NCBI GenBank assembly: GCA_001800975.1
Contig: MGWK01000057.1
Location: 1 to 64,000, forward strand
Reading direction: 5' to 3'
DNA length: 64,000 bases
Origin: Flavobacteria bacterium RIFCSPLOWO2_12_FULL_35_11
Lineage (GTDB): Bacteria; Bacteroidota; Bacteroidia; Flavobacteriales; Flavobacteriaceae
Shown here: piece after piece, positions 49,919 to 59,250 of the stretch
How the letters are laid out: each line of letters starts with the position of its first letter
How positions within the stretch are numbered: the stretch's first letter is position 1
Translations under genes and position numbers: made by a program
The notes under the pieces: model-generated
Seen by the model: only the letters and a program-made list of their open reading frames with translations
Database searches by the model: none
What the model was told of the DNA's origin: nothing

Positions 49919-49926
49919 CAAATGTA
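49919..49926 (-). promoter_or_regulatory. Predicted -7 element of recQ
   Basis: On the minus strand the sequence is TACATTTG. A TTTG lies 25 bases further upstream, a bit beyond the usual spacing. The ATG follows 14 bases later. Confidence 0.45.
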
Positions 49927-50003
49927 GGATTTTATTTTAACAGAGTTCTGCCAAAAATATTTAAGATTTCTGCCTTAACAGAAAGAACAATATAGTCAAA
50001 AAT

Positions 50004-50030
50004 AAAAAAATCCGGCTTTCACCGGATTTT
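50004..50030 (-). terminator. Terminator of asnB
   Basis: AAAATCCGG (50007-50015) pairs with CCGGATTTT (50022-50030). On the minus strand it runs into a T tract. It lies 30 bases past the asnB stop. Confidence 0.9.
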
Positions 50031-50059
50031 CTTAATTAATTCAAACAAATAAATGGCGG

Positions 50060-51730
50060 CTATTTTTTATAGGCATCAGAATGCACATTCGCCACTGCCC
50101 TTCCTGATGGATCATTCATATTTTTAAAACTTGCATCCCATTCCAACGCAATTTTTGTGCTGCAGGCAACCGATGCTTCCTGAGGCACGCAAAGTGCAGC
50201 AGCATCAGAAGGAAAATGTTCCTGGAAAATAGAACGGTAATAAAATTCTTCTTTGTTTGTTGGCGTTTGTAAAGGGAATCTGTACTTGGCGTTTGCCAGT
50301 TGCTCGTCAGTAACTTCTACGGCCACAACCTGTTTCAAAGTGTCAATCCAGCTGTATCCAACTCCGTCAGAAAATTGTTCTTTTTGTCTCCACGCCACAC
50401 TTGCCGGCAAATAACTTTCAAAAGCTTTACGCACCACCCATTTTTCCATGCGTTCACCGTTAATCATTTTGTCTTGTGGATTAATGCGCATTGCAACATC
50501 CATAAATTCCTTGTCCAAAAACGGCACACGTCCTTCAATTCCCCAAGCTGCCAAACTTTTGTTAGCCCTTAAACAATCGTACATATGAAGTTTGCTCAAT
50601 TTACGAACGGTTTCTTCGTGAAACTCTTTCTTATTTGGCGCTTTGTGAAAATATAAATAGCCGCCAAACAACTCATCTGCACCTTCTCCGGAAAGTACCA
50701 TTTTAACGCCCATTGACTTAATTACTCTCGCCATTAAATACATAGGCGTTGAAGCACGAATAGTGGTAATGTCATAGGTTTCCAGGTTGTAAACAACATC
50801 GCGAATAGCATCCAATCCTTCCTGAATGGTGAATTTTATTTCGTGGTGAACCGTGCCAATATGGTCTGCCACCAATCGAGCGGCCGCCAAATCGGGCGAA
50901 CCTTCCAATCCCACAGAAAACGAGTGCAATTGTGGCCACCAAGCCGCTTGTGTATCATCCGATTCTATTCTTTTTTCCGCATATTTTTTTGCAATGGCTG
51001 AAGTCACCGATGAATCCAAACCTCCAGAAAGCAATACTCCATAAGGCACATCCGACATTAATTGTCTGTGAACCGCCGCTTCCAAAGCATCATGAATTTC
51101 ATCAATACTTGTTTGGTTGTCTTTTACCGCCTCATAATCCATCCAATCTCTGCTGTACCATTTGGTCAATTCCCCATCTCTACTAGATAAAAAGTGCCCA
51201 GGAGGAAATAACTCAATTTTTGTGCAAACACCTTCCAAAGCTTTTAATTCTGAAGCCACATAAAATGTTCCGTTCGCATCCCAGCCCATATATAATGGAA
51301 TAATTCCCATATGGTCACGCGCAATAAAATATTCATCTTTTTCCGCATCATATAATGCAAAGGCAAAAATACCGTTCATTTCATCAATAAAATCAGTGCC
51401 TTTTTCTTTATACAAGGCTAAAATCACTTCACAATCCGATTCTGTCTGAAAGTTATATTTACCTTCAAATTGTTTGCGTAACGCCCTATGGTTATAAATT
51501 TCGCCATTTGCGGCCAACACCAATTTTTTATCTTCGCTAAATAAAGGTTGTTTACCAGAAACCGGATCAACAATTGACAATCGCTCGTGAGCCAATATCG
51601 CCTTATCATCTGCATAAATTCCACTCCAATCCGGACCGCGGTGACGGACTTTTTTAGACATCTCCAAAATTTGAGGTCTCAACAACTCTGCTTTTTCTTT
51701 TAAGTCAAACGCACAAACTATTCCACACAT
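50060..51730 (-). CDS. asnB: Asparagine synthase B, glutamine-hydrolysing
   Basis: A 556-residue enzyme making asparagine from aspartate, glutamine and ATP. The class II glutaminase domain has the nucleophile Cys2 (MCGIVCAFD), RHRGPDWSGIY and LAANGEIYNH (about 1-190). The synthetase domain has the pyrophosphate loop LLSGGLDSSV, then GEGADELFGGYLYFHKAP and GRVPFLDKEFMDVAMRI. The length matches the E. coli enzyme. It is monocistronic, divergent from the Hyf-like cluster. Confidence 0.98.
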   Translation of the reverse strand: MCGIVCAFDLKEKAELLRPQILEMSKKVRHRGPDWSGIYADDKAILAHERLSIVDPVSGKQPLFSEDKKLVLAANGEIYNHRALRKQFEGKYNFQTESDCEVILALYKEKGTDFIDEMNGIFAFALYDAEKDEYFIARDHMGIIPLYMGWDANGTFYVASELKALEGVCTKIELFPPGHFLSSRDGELTKWYSRDWMDYEAVKDNQTSIDEIHDALEAAVHRQLMSDVPYGVLLSGGLDSSVTSAIAKKYAEKRIESDDTQAAWWPQLHSFSVGLEGSPDLAAARLVADHIGTVHHEIKFTIQEGLDAIRDVVYNLETYDITTIRASTPMYLMARVIKSMGVKMVLSGEGADELFGGYLYFHKAPNKKEFHEETVRKLSKLHMYDCLRANKSLAAWGIEGRVPFLDKEFMDVAMRINPQDKMINGERMEKWVVRKAFESYLPASVAWRQKEQFSDGVGYSWIDTLKQVVAVEVTDEQLANAKYRFPLQTPTNKEEFYYRSIFQEHFPSDAAALCVPQEASVACSTKIALEWDASFKNMNDPSGRAVANVHSDAYKK

Positions 51731-52115
51731 GTTATTTTATTTTAGTTTTAATTATAATGCAAATGTGGTATATTAGTTTATATTGACAAACTTAATTACT
51801 TATTTTGATTGTTTATTGAAATATAAAAGTTAATATTTAGTAATTTATGTAAGTATAACTAACTGATTTTTTGAATTGTATTTTCATTTGAAATATTTAG
51901 TCGTTACTAATTTGTCATTTTGGGTTCACGAATTGTTGGATTTTGGACTTTTACCTGTTGCCTTTCAACTTTTTAATTATTGCTTTAACATAAAAATAGT
52001 GCTATTACTGCCTTTTTCGGAAAAAAAATACTAATTTCGTGGAATCAAATTTCCTCTTTTCCGATTTTAATACAACTTCAATAAAATACTTCCGTCAATG
52101 GAGGAAATGTTTGCG

Positions 52116-52123
52116 TAAATTTG
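52116..52123 (+). promoter_or_regulatory. Predicted -7 element of the Hyf-like operon
   Basis: TAAATTTG matches TAnnTTTG. No TTTG is seen at -33, suggesting an activated promoter. The first start codon is 73 bases downstream. Confidence 0.45.
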
Positions 52124-52133
52124 ATAGTATTGA

Positions 52134-52163
52134 AGGATATTTTCATCTGTAAAAAGATATCCT
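52134..52163 (+). promoter_or_regulatory. Leader hairpin of the Hyf-like operon
   Basis: AGGATATTTT (52134-52143) pairs with AAGATATCCT (52154-52163), ten pairs including one G-U, with a 10-base loop. It sits between the predicted promoter and the first gene. It has no T tract, so an mRNA stability or regulatory role is more likely than termination. Confidence 0.4.
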
Positions 52164-52195
52164 AAAGGATTTTAAAATTAAGACATATTATTAGT

Positions 52196-54196
52196 ATGGA
52201 TAATTTTTGGCTGATCGTTTCATCAGCAATTATAACGGGCACAGGAATTATTAGTATTCCGCTTTTGCCTTCAAGAATAAAAGCTTTCGTTAATTTTCTC
52301 TTTGTGCTATTGGTGGCAATAACAACTTCCATTCCTGCCATAAATGCGCTTTTGGGCAACCCAATGGACATTTCATTGGCCGGATCTGCATTTTTTGGAG
52401 ATATTCCCATACGAATAGATGCCTTGTCGGCCTGGTTTATATTGATTATCAACTTAACTTGCGTCAACGGTGCTTTTTATGGCATTGGTTATATGAAACC
52501 TTACCATGAGCGAAAAGCAAATCTTTCCCTGCACTGGACACTTTTTCTGATTTTTCAAACCTCGATGCTTTGGGTTTGTATGTTACAGCATAGTTTGGCG
52601 TTTCTAATTGCGTGGGAAATGATGTCTTTGTCCTCCTTATTTTTGGTAATATTTGAACATGAAAAAAAGGAAACTTTAAAAGCGGGCATCAATTATATGG
52701 TGCAAATGCACATAGGCGTTGCTTTTTTAACTGTGGCTTTTATAGGCGTATATTTCGCCCAAGGTTCGTTTGATTTTTTGGCCATAAGCGACTATTTTGG
52801 AACTAATTACAACGCTTGGCTATTCTTGCTATTCTTTATTGGATTCGGAATAAAAGCAGGTTTTATACCATTGCATTCTTGGCTTCCGCATGCACATCCT
52901 GCCGCGCCTTCCCATATTTCAGGAGTAATGTCGGGCGTGATTGTAAAATTAGGAATCTACGGAATTATTCGGGTGGCATTAATGCTGAAAAGCGAATTGC
53001 TGCTCATTGGGGAAACGGTCCTTATCATTTCAATACTTACGGGTATATTTGGGATTCTAAATGCAAGTGTGCATCGGGATTTTAAAAAAATGCTGGCTTA
53101 TTGCACCATAGAAAACATAGGCATTATTGGAGCCGGAATTGGATTGTTTCTTATTGGAACTGCATATAACAATAATATGCTTATGGTCATCGGATTGAGT
53201 GGTGCTTTGTTGCATACCTTAAATCATTCCTTATTTAAATCGTTGCTGTTTTTCTCCGTGGGTTCCGTATATCAACAAACCCACACAAGAGATATGGAAA
53301 AATTAGGCGGATTAATAAAGCAAATGCCACAAACAGCCATCTTGTTTCTTATAGGTTCCATTGCCATTGGCGGATTGCCGCCTTTAAACGGTTTTATTTC
53401 AGAATTTTTAATTTATAACGGCTTTTTGAACGGAATAAATACCATTGGACTCACCCATTCTACCTTAATGATTCTTTCGCTGGCAAGTTTGGCTTTTATT
53501 GGCGGACTTTCATTGTTAACATTTACAAAAACCTTTGGAACTATATTTTTAGGAAATCCACGCCAGCAATTGCACAGTGTGCCTTCCGAAGTTTCCCTGT
53601 GGATGCGTGCACCGCAATATTTTATTGTTGCCATTATGTTGACTATCGGATTGTTTCCCCAATTTTATTTTTCGGTGACCCTGCAACTTATTCAATCGGT
53701 GTTGCCGGCTTCAAGTATGGTTAATTTAGAAACTTTCACCCCAATGATGGCGCTTATGGGTAATGTGGGTTTATATTCCATGTTATTTTTGGCACTGCTT
53801 GTTGCCATTTATCTTTTGAGAAATTATTTCGTAAGCCATCATCCAACACAAAAAACCGCCACCTGGGGTTGTGGCTATGTGGCTCCAAATGTACAGATGC
53901 AATACACCGGAAAATCTTTTTCAAAAAGTTTAGGAAAACTCATGGATATGGTGGTAAAGGAAAAGAAAAAATATACTGAAATAGAAGCAGGGGAAATTTT
54001 TCCGCAAACAAGAAATCACAACTCGCATTTTGTTGATTTCTTTGAAAATACCATATTTGATAGGGCGACAAAACAATTGCTCAAATTTTTGAATTATTTT
54101 CAATTTATACAAAACGGAAAAGTTCAAATGTATGTGGTTTACGGTTTATTCTTCATTCTTTTGATATTTTTTGGTACTATATTTAACCTAATCTAA
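52196..54196 (+). CDS. Hyf/NuoL-type proton-conducting membrane subunit 1
   Basis: A 666-residue antiporter-like subunit of a complex I / formate-hydrogenlyase type complex, with about 15 membrane helices. The central PF00361 region has GIKAGFIPLHSWLPHAHPAA and PSHISGVMSGVIVKLGIYGI, with the Lys and His residues of the proton channel; MLAYCTIENIGIIGAG follows. The C-terminal end has the HycC/HyfB-type motif TWGCGYVAPNVQMQYTGKSF. The stop codon overlaps the start of the next, paralogous gene by one base. It is the first gene of the seven-gene cluster. The role in ion pumping is inferred from the family. Confidence 0.93.
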   Translation: MDNFWLIVSSAIITGTGIISIPLLPSRIKAFVNFLFVLLVAITTSIPAINALLGNPMDISLAGSAFFGDIPIRIDALSAWFILIINLTCVNGAFYGIGYMKPYHERKANLSLHWTLFLIFQTSMLWVCMLQHSLAFLIAWEMMSLSSLFLVIFEHEKKETLKAGINYMVQMHIGVAFLTVAFIGVYFAQGSFDFLAISDYFGTNYNAWLFLLFFIGFGIKAGFIPLHSWLPHAHPAAPSHISGVMSGVIVKLGIYGIIRVALMLKSELLLIGETVLIISILTGIFGILNASVHRDFKKMLAYCTIENIGIIGAGIGLFLIGTAYNNNMLMVIGLSGALLHTLNHSLFKSLLFFSVGSVYQQTHTRDMEKLGGLIKQMPQTAILFLIGSIAIGGLPPLNGFISEFLIYNGFLNGINTIGLTHSTLMILSLASLAFIGGLSLLTFTKTFGTIFLGNPRQQLHSVPSEVSLWMRAPQYFIVAIMLTIGLFPQFYFSVTLQLIQSVLPASSMVNLETFTPMMALMGNVGLYSMLFLALLVAIYLLRNYFVSHHPTQKTATWGCGYVAPNVQMQYTGKSFSKSLGKLMDMVVKEKKKYTEIEAGEIFPQTRNHNSHFVDFFENTIFDRATKQLLKFLNYFQFIQNGKVQMYVVYGLFFILLIFFGTIFNLI

Positions 54197-56226
54197 TGGC
54201 TTATATTCAAACATATATAGCAATATTGGCTTTGTCACTTCTGGTGATACCGTTTCTAAAAGTGAAATGGAAGGGAATCATAACGCTTTCCCTGGTTATT
54301 TTTAATGCTATATTGACTGGATATCTTGCATTGCCTGCCTTGTTGGGCGAAAAATTGGAGTTTGTATTTCAGGGATCAATTGTTACGGGTGAAATCCCTG
54401 TCAGGATTGATGCTTTGTCTGCATGGTTTATGCTGCTGATTAACTTTACTATGATTACCGGCGCGTTGTATGGATTGCATTATATGAAAGCTTACAGAAA
54501 ACAGACTTCCAACCTGACTTTACATTGCCTTGCATACCTTTTGGTTCAAACCTCGCTCACGGCCATTTGTGTGATTCAAAATTCTCTGGTATTTTTATTT
54601 GCCTGGGAAATCATGACCATTTCAAGTTTTGTGTTGGTCATTTTTGAATATTACAAACAAAATACCTTAAAGGCTGGCATCAATTTTCTAATTCAGTCGC
54701 ACGCTGGCGTTTTATTTCTGACATTGGGTTTTATATGGGTATATTATCAAACAGGATCATATGATTTTAGTGCGATAAGTCAATTTTCAGTCAACTTTCC
54801 GCCTGTGACAAGTTTGGCCTTATTTTTCTTCTTTTTCATAGGTTTTGCCGTTAAAGCCGGATTTGTGCCTTTTCATACCTGGCTTCCATATGCACATCCT
54901 GCGGCTCCATCCCATATTTCAGGAGTAATGTCGGGCGTAATTATCAAAATCGGGATTTTTGGAATTTTGCGAATGCTGCAACTCATTCAAACCGATTATA
55001 TTGTATTGGGCTATATTATACTTGTTTTTTCCGTAATTTCAGGAATTTACGGTGTAATGCTCGCCATATTACAACACAATTTAAAGAAACTCCTCGCCTA
55101 CCACAGCATTGAAAATATTGGCATTATCGGCATAGGCATTGGGCTGGGAACTTTGGGATTGGGGCAACAAAACAGTACCTTAATTTTACTTGGATTTAGT
55201 GGAGCGCTGCTTCATGTACTCAATCATTCCCTTTTTAAATCCTTGCTTTTTTACAGTGCCGGAAATGTGTATCAAACCACGCACACTATGAATATTGAAC
55301 ATTTTGGAGGTTTGGTGAAGCAAATGCCGCATACCGCAATCTTATTTCTGATTGCAGCACTTGCCATATGCGGGCTTCCGCCTTTTAATGGTTTTGTTTC
55401 CGAATTTCTTATTTACTCAGGTTTGTTTGATGGAATGGAGAGCAAAGAAATGCTCAACCTAGTGGTGCTTCTGTTTTCAGTTTTTGGGATGGTTCTTATT
55501 GGCGGACTTGCCTTACTTTGTTTTACAAAAGCATTTGGCTCCATGTTTTTAGGAAACCCCAGACATCATTTTCAGACAGAACCAAAAGAATCTGGCAATG
55601 GAAAACTGGTGCCGATGTATATGGCGGCGGCATTCATTGTTGCCATTGGACTGTTTCCGAAATTTTTCTTTTCCCTTTTGAGTGAACCACTTAAATTGTA
55701 CTTGAACAAAATAAATTATACAGGATCGGTTTCAACAACTGTTTCAATTACCGAAACCATGCAAACTATTGGCTTTAGCGCAGCGGGATTTATAGTTTTA
55801 GGATTGCTTATTTTTTTTATCAGAAGAAAAATTACAGCCAAAATGCCAAGTCCTGTTTTAACAACTTGGGGTTGTGGCTATGTTGGCGAAACCGAAAAAA
55901 TGCAATATACGGCGAGTTCATTTATTAGATCTTATCGAAAACTTGCTGAACCCATGTTATCCATCCAAAAAAGGAAAATAGAAATTGATGGTGTTTTCCC
56001 GGTTTATGGAAGGCATGAAACCCATCCTTATGACAAAATTGAAGAATGGTTTATTGATAAACCTTGGAACTTAATGAAAGTTTTCTTCGGAAAATTCAGA
56101 TTTCTGCAAAATGGAAATCCGCAATTTTATGTGCTCTACGGAGCTGCTTTTATTGCATTAATTATAGCTGTTCCGCTAATTAATGACATCATAAAAAAAA
56201 TAATTTATTTCTTAAATCAGATATAA
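54196..56226 (+). CDS. Hyf/NuoL-type proton-conducting membrane subunit 2
   Basis: A 676-residue paralogue of the preceding subunit. It shares HTWLPYAHPAAPSHISGVMS, the Lys-bearing SGVIIKIGIFGILRM, LLAYHSIENIGIIGIG, and the same C-terminal motif TWGCGYVGETEKMQYTASSF. Two tandem HyfB-type subunits replace the HyfB and HyfD pair of the E. coli Hyf cluster. One base separates it from the NuoH-type gene. It is probably an independent ion channel in the membrane arm. Confidence 0.93.
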   Translation: MAYIQTYIAILALSLLVIPFLKVKWKGIITLSLVIFNAILTGYLALPALLGEKLEFVFQGSIVTGEIPVRIDALSAWFMLLINFTMITGALYGLHYMKAYRKQTSNLTLHCLAYLLVQTSLTAICVIQNSLVFLFAWEIMTISSFVLVIFEYYKQNTLKAGINFLIQSHAGVLFLTLGFIWVYYQTGSYDFSAISQFSVNFPPVTSLALFFFFFIGFAVKAGFVPFHTWLPYAHPAAPSHISGVMSGVIIKIGIFGILRMLQLIQTDYIVLGYIILVFSVISGIYGVMLAILQHNLKKLLAYHSIENIGIIGIGIGLGTLGLGQQNSTLILLGFSGALLHVLNHSLFKSLLFYSAGNVYQTTHTMNIEHFGGLVKQMPHTAILFLIAALAICGLPPFNGFVSEFLIYSGLFDGMESKEMLNLVVLLFSVFGMVLIGGLALLCFTKAFGSMFLGNPRHHFQTEPKESGNGKLVPMYMAAAFIVAIGLFPKFFFSLLSEPLKLYLNKINYTGSVSTTVSITETMQTIGFSAAGFIVLGLLIFFIRRKITAKMPSPVLTTWGCGYVGETEKMQYTASSFIRSYRKLAEPMLSIQKRKIEIDGVFPVYGRHETHPYDKIEEWFIDKPWNLMKVFFGKFRFLQNGNPQFYVLYGAAFIALIIAVPLINDIIKKIIYFLNQI

Positions 56227-56227
56227 T

Positions 56228-57133
56228 ATGATAAGTCTTGTATTGATAGTGCTCACAAGTTTGTTTTTTATGGGACTTGTAATAAGAACCAAAAGCATTG
56301 CTTCAGGAAGAAAAGGGCCGGGGTTGTTTCAACCTATGAAAGACATCATCCGTTTGTGGAAAAAAGGCGCTGTTTACAGCAATACCACGAGTTTTATATT
56401 TCAAATTGCGCCAAGCATTTATTTCTCCTCCATCCTCATGGCTATTTTGGTGATTCCGTTTGGTCATTACAAAGGAATTATTTCCTTTGATGGCGATTTT
56501 GTGTTTTTTGCCTACGTGCTGGCGCTTGGAAAATTCTTCAGCATAATTGGAGCATTAGATACCGGAAGCAGCTTTGAAGGAATGGGAGCAAGCAGAGAAG
56601 CGCTGTATTCTATGCTGGCAGAACCCGCTTTCTTCATATTAATGGGCTCTTTTGCGCTTTATACAGGACATACTTCATTTCACGAAATATTTACTTCCCT
56701 TCATTTTGGTTCTTATATTTCTTACGGACTTGGCGCTTTGGCAACTTTTGTTTTGGTGATGATTGCGATGATAGAAAACAGTCGGATGCCGGTTGATGAT
56801 CCCAAAACACACTTGGAATTAACAATGGTGCATGAGGTAATGATTTTGGACAACAGCGGCTTCGATTTGGGATTGATTTTGTATGGCACAAATTTGAAAT
56901 TTGCGATGTACGGAGCGCTTATCGCCAATTTTTTTACCGGTTCTTTTTCTATCTTAATTTCTATCTTGATATTTTTAGGCGTTCAAATGATGTTTGCCAC
57001 CTTGGTTGGAATTTTAGAATCATTTTCGGCACGATTCAGAATGGGTAACAACGCGCAATTCATATTTACCCTTACCTCAATTTCAATATTGATTTTTTTC
57101 GGGGTTTTGCTGATTATGGGGAAATTTGTGTAG
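56228..57133 (+). CDS. NuoH/HyfC-type membrane subunit
   Basis: A 301-residue membrane protein of the respiratory-chain NADH dehydrogenase subunit 1 / HycD family, the subunit linking the membrane arm to the peripheral arm. It has eight or so helices. The characteristic acidic loop is present (FEGMGASREALYSMLAEPAF), as is the ENSRMPVDDPKTHLELTMVH segment that forms the cavity for quinone in complex I and is conserved in hydrogenase relatives. It lies in the expected cluster position. Confidence 0.95.
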   Translation: MISLVLIVLTSLFFMGLVIRTKSIASGRKGPGLFQPMKDIIRLWKKGAVYSNTTSFIFQIAPSIYFSSILMAILVIPFGHYKGIISFDGDFVFFAYVLALGKFFSIIGALDTGSSFEGMGASREALYSMLAEPAFFILMGSFALYTGHTSFHEIFTSLHFGSYISYGLGALATFVLVMIAMIENSRMPVDDPKTHLELTMVHEVMILDNSGFDLGLILYGTNLKFAMYGALIANFFTGSFSILISILIFLGVQMMFATLVGILESFSARFRMGNNAQFIFTLTSISILIFFGVLLIMGKFV

Positions 57134-57189
57134 TAGAAATATTAAATATTTGAAATATAAACTTGTTATAATTTTTAAAAATTAAAGAA

Positions 57190-57819
57190 ATGACCAACGT
57201 ATTATTAATCATATTCGCCATGTCGCTGATCTATTTAAGCATCGCCAACCGACTGATGAGTTACGTGAAGATTCTTGCTTTTCAAGGCATCTTGCTGTTT
57301 GGCGTGAGTTTTATTGAGTTGGGTGAAATGAGTCCGCTCAACCTCACCTTTATCTTATTGGAAACCATCGTTTTTAAAACCATAGCCGTCCCCTTATTTC
57401 TCAAATATGTGATCCAGCATAATGAAATTACCCGGGAAGCAGAACCATATGTGCCACATTTTATATCATTAATTGTGGTTACAACGATTGTGGTTGCCAC
57501 CTTTTTACTGTCAAATACCATTGAAAATGTCCAATTAAACAAAGTCTATTTTGTGGCGGCATTATCTGCATTATTTACAGGATTGTACCTCATTGGCACC
57601 AGAAAAAAAATCCTAACTCACGTGATGGGATTTTTGGTGATTGAAAACGGCGTTTTTATTTTATCGCTTGCGGTAGGTAACGAAATGCCAATGCTATTAA
57701 ACACAGGAATATTGCTCGATCTTTTTATCACGGTTTTGCTGCTTGGAATTTTTGTAAACAAAATTGGCGATGTTTTAAAAGATGTAGACGTAGATCAATT
57801 AAGAAAACTAAAAGATTAA
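57190..57819 (+). CDS. HyfE-type membrane subunit
   Basis: A 209-residue membrane protein with about six or seven helices, corresponding to HyfE (related to NuoK with extra helices). Segments such as LAFQGILLFGVSFIELGE and FLVIENGVFILSLAVGNEMP (with the Glu of the NuoK-type channel) support this. It follows the NuoH-type gene by 56 bases and precedes the HyfF-type gene by one base. Confidence 0.9.
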   Translation: MTNVLLIIFAMSLIYLSIANRLMSYVKILAFQGILLFGVSFIELGEMSPLNLTFILLETIVFKTIAVPLFLKYVIQHNEITREAEPYVPHFISLIVVTTIVVATFLLSNTIENVQLNKVYFVAALSALFTGLYLIGTRKKILTHVMGFLVIENGVFILSLAVGNEMPMLLNTGILLDLFITVLLLGIFVNKIGDVLKDVDVDQLRKLKD

Positions 57820-57820
57820 C

Positions 57821-59248
57821 ATGGCCATACCTTATCTCATCGGAGCAATTGCAATTGCAATCTCTTTGTTTTTTAACAGGAATAAAAAAATGAATTATAT
57901 TCTGGTGGCTATTTTTCTGCTCCTTCAGTGGGCATTTACCATCTACGAATACAACCACCAAAATATCGTGGAATTTGACTATTTTCTGCCTGATGCATTA
58001 GCTGTTTTATTGCTTATTACTGCCAGTATCATTGCAGTCCCGGCATTCTACCACAGTTATGTTTTCTTCACAAAAAATGAAGACAATCCAAGAAATAGGG
58101 CGATGTATTATGCTTCTATGGTGGTCCTGATTTTCGCATTGAGTATGGCCTATCTTTCCAATCATATTGCGGTAACGTGGATTTTTGTGGAGATGACAAC
58201 ACTTTCTGCTTCCGCATTAATTTACCACCGAAGAAATGTACGCACTTTAGAAGGTACCTGGAAATATATTTTTGTTTGTTCCATCAGCATCACATTTGTT
58301 TTTATTGGCATTTTATTTCTGAGTATTGCCGTTCAGCAACTTGGAATAAGTGACCTTACTTTTACTTCTCTCATAAAAAGGGCTGCGGAATTGGATATTT
58401 TTTGGTTGCGATTGGCATTTATCTTCATTTTTACCGGATACACCGCCAAAATAGGATTGGTTCCAATGTATACTGCCGGAATTGACGCAAAAGACAAAGC
58501 GCCTTCACCTGCCGGCGCATTATTGTCGAGCGTTTTAATGAATGTAGGATTTGTCGGAATTTTCCGTTTTTATGAAATCATCGCGCAAACATCGCTTCAT
58601 TCCTGGGCTAATAATATCATTATGATTTCTGCCGTTCTTTCCATATTTATCGCAACGGTTTATATGATTAAAGTGAAAAATATCAAAAGGATGTTCGCCT
58701 ATTCAAGTATTGAACATATGGGCATTGTGATGCTTGGCATTGCAGCCGGAGGCATTGGCTATTATGCTGCCATACTTCATATTATATTGCATTCTTTTGT
58801 GAAATCGAGTTTGTTTTTTCAAATGGGTCAAATTTACAGGGTTTACAATAGCAAAAGCATTTACGATGTGGGGAATTACTTCAAATACAACCTTACCGGT
58901 GCTATGGTGATACTTTTGGGATTTATCTCCGCAACCGCGATGCCGCCTTCGGGATTGTTTGTCAGCGAATTTTTGATTTTCCGATCCTTGTTTGAAGCCC
59001 ATTATCTTTTTGTCCTTATTTTTATTTTACTGCTGCTCACCATTATTATTTGGGCTTTCGGAAAAAATATATTTAAACTGTTATTTACGCCGGCAGTTGA
59101 TTTTAAGGACGAAAATGTAGAACACATAAAACCGTATGAATCCATTTCGCAATTTATTTTGTTGGGATTGGTTGTTTATCTCGGAATGAATCCGCCGCTT
59201 CAAATGGTTGAATTGATCAATGAAGCCGTTAAAAATTTACCGCTATAG
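57821..59248 (+). CDS. HyfF/NuoN-type proton-conducting membrane subunit
   Basis: A 475-residue antiporter-like subunit with about 13 helices, the third of its kind in the cluster. Conserved features are YTAKIGLVPMYTAGIDAKDK, APSPAGALLSSVLMNVGFVG, MFAYSSIEHMGIVMLGIAAG with its channel Glu and His, and SATAMPPSGLFVSEFLIF. It resembles HyfF, which lies next to HyfE and HyfG in E. coli. One or two bases separate it from its neighbours. Confidence 0.93.
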   Translation: MAIPYLIGAIAIAISLFFNRNKKMNYILVAIFLLLQWAFTIYEYNHQNIVEFDYFLPDALAVLLLITASIIAVPAFYHSYVFFTKNEDNPRNRAMYYASMVVLIFALSMAYLSNHIAVTWIFVEMTTLSASALIYHRRNVRTLEGTWKYIFVCSISITFVFIGILFLSIAVQQLGISDLTFTSLIKRAAELDIFWLRLAFIFIFTGYTAKIGLVPMYTAGIDAKDKAPSPAGALLSSVLMNVGFVGIFRFYEIIAQTSLHSWANNIIMISAVLSIFIATVYMIKVKNIKRMFAYSSIEHMGIVMLGIAAGGIGYYAAILHIILHSFVKSSLFFQMGQIYRVYNSKSIYDVGNYFKYNLTGAMVILLGFISATAMPPSGLFVSEFLIFRSLFEAHYLFVLIFILLLLTIIIWAFGKNIFKLLFTPAVDFKDENVEHIKPYESISQFILLGLVVYLGMNPPLQMVELINEAVKNLPL

Positions 59249-59250
59249 TT

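Larger units (their letters stand above)
51731..52195. other. Divergent intergenic region between asnB and the Hyf-like cluster
   Basis: This 465-base gap carries a predicted -7 element (52116-52123) and a leader hairpin (52134-52163) for the Hyf-like operon. I see no gene, tRNA or clean promoter for asnB in the remainder. Confidence 0.6.
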
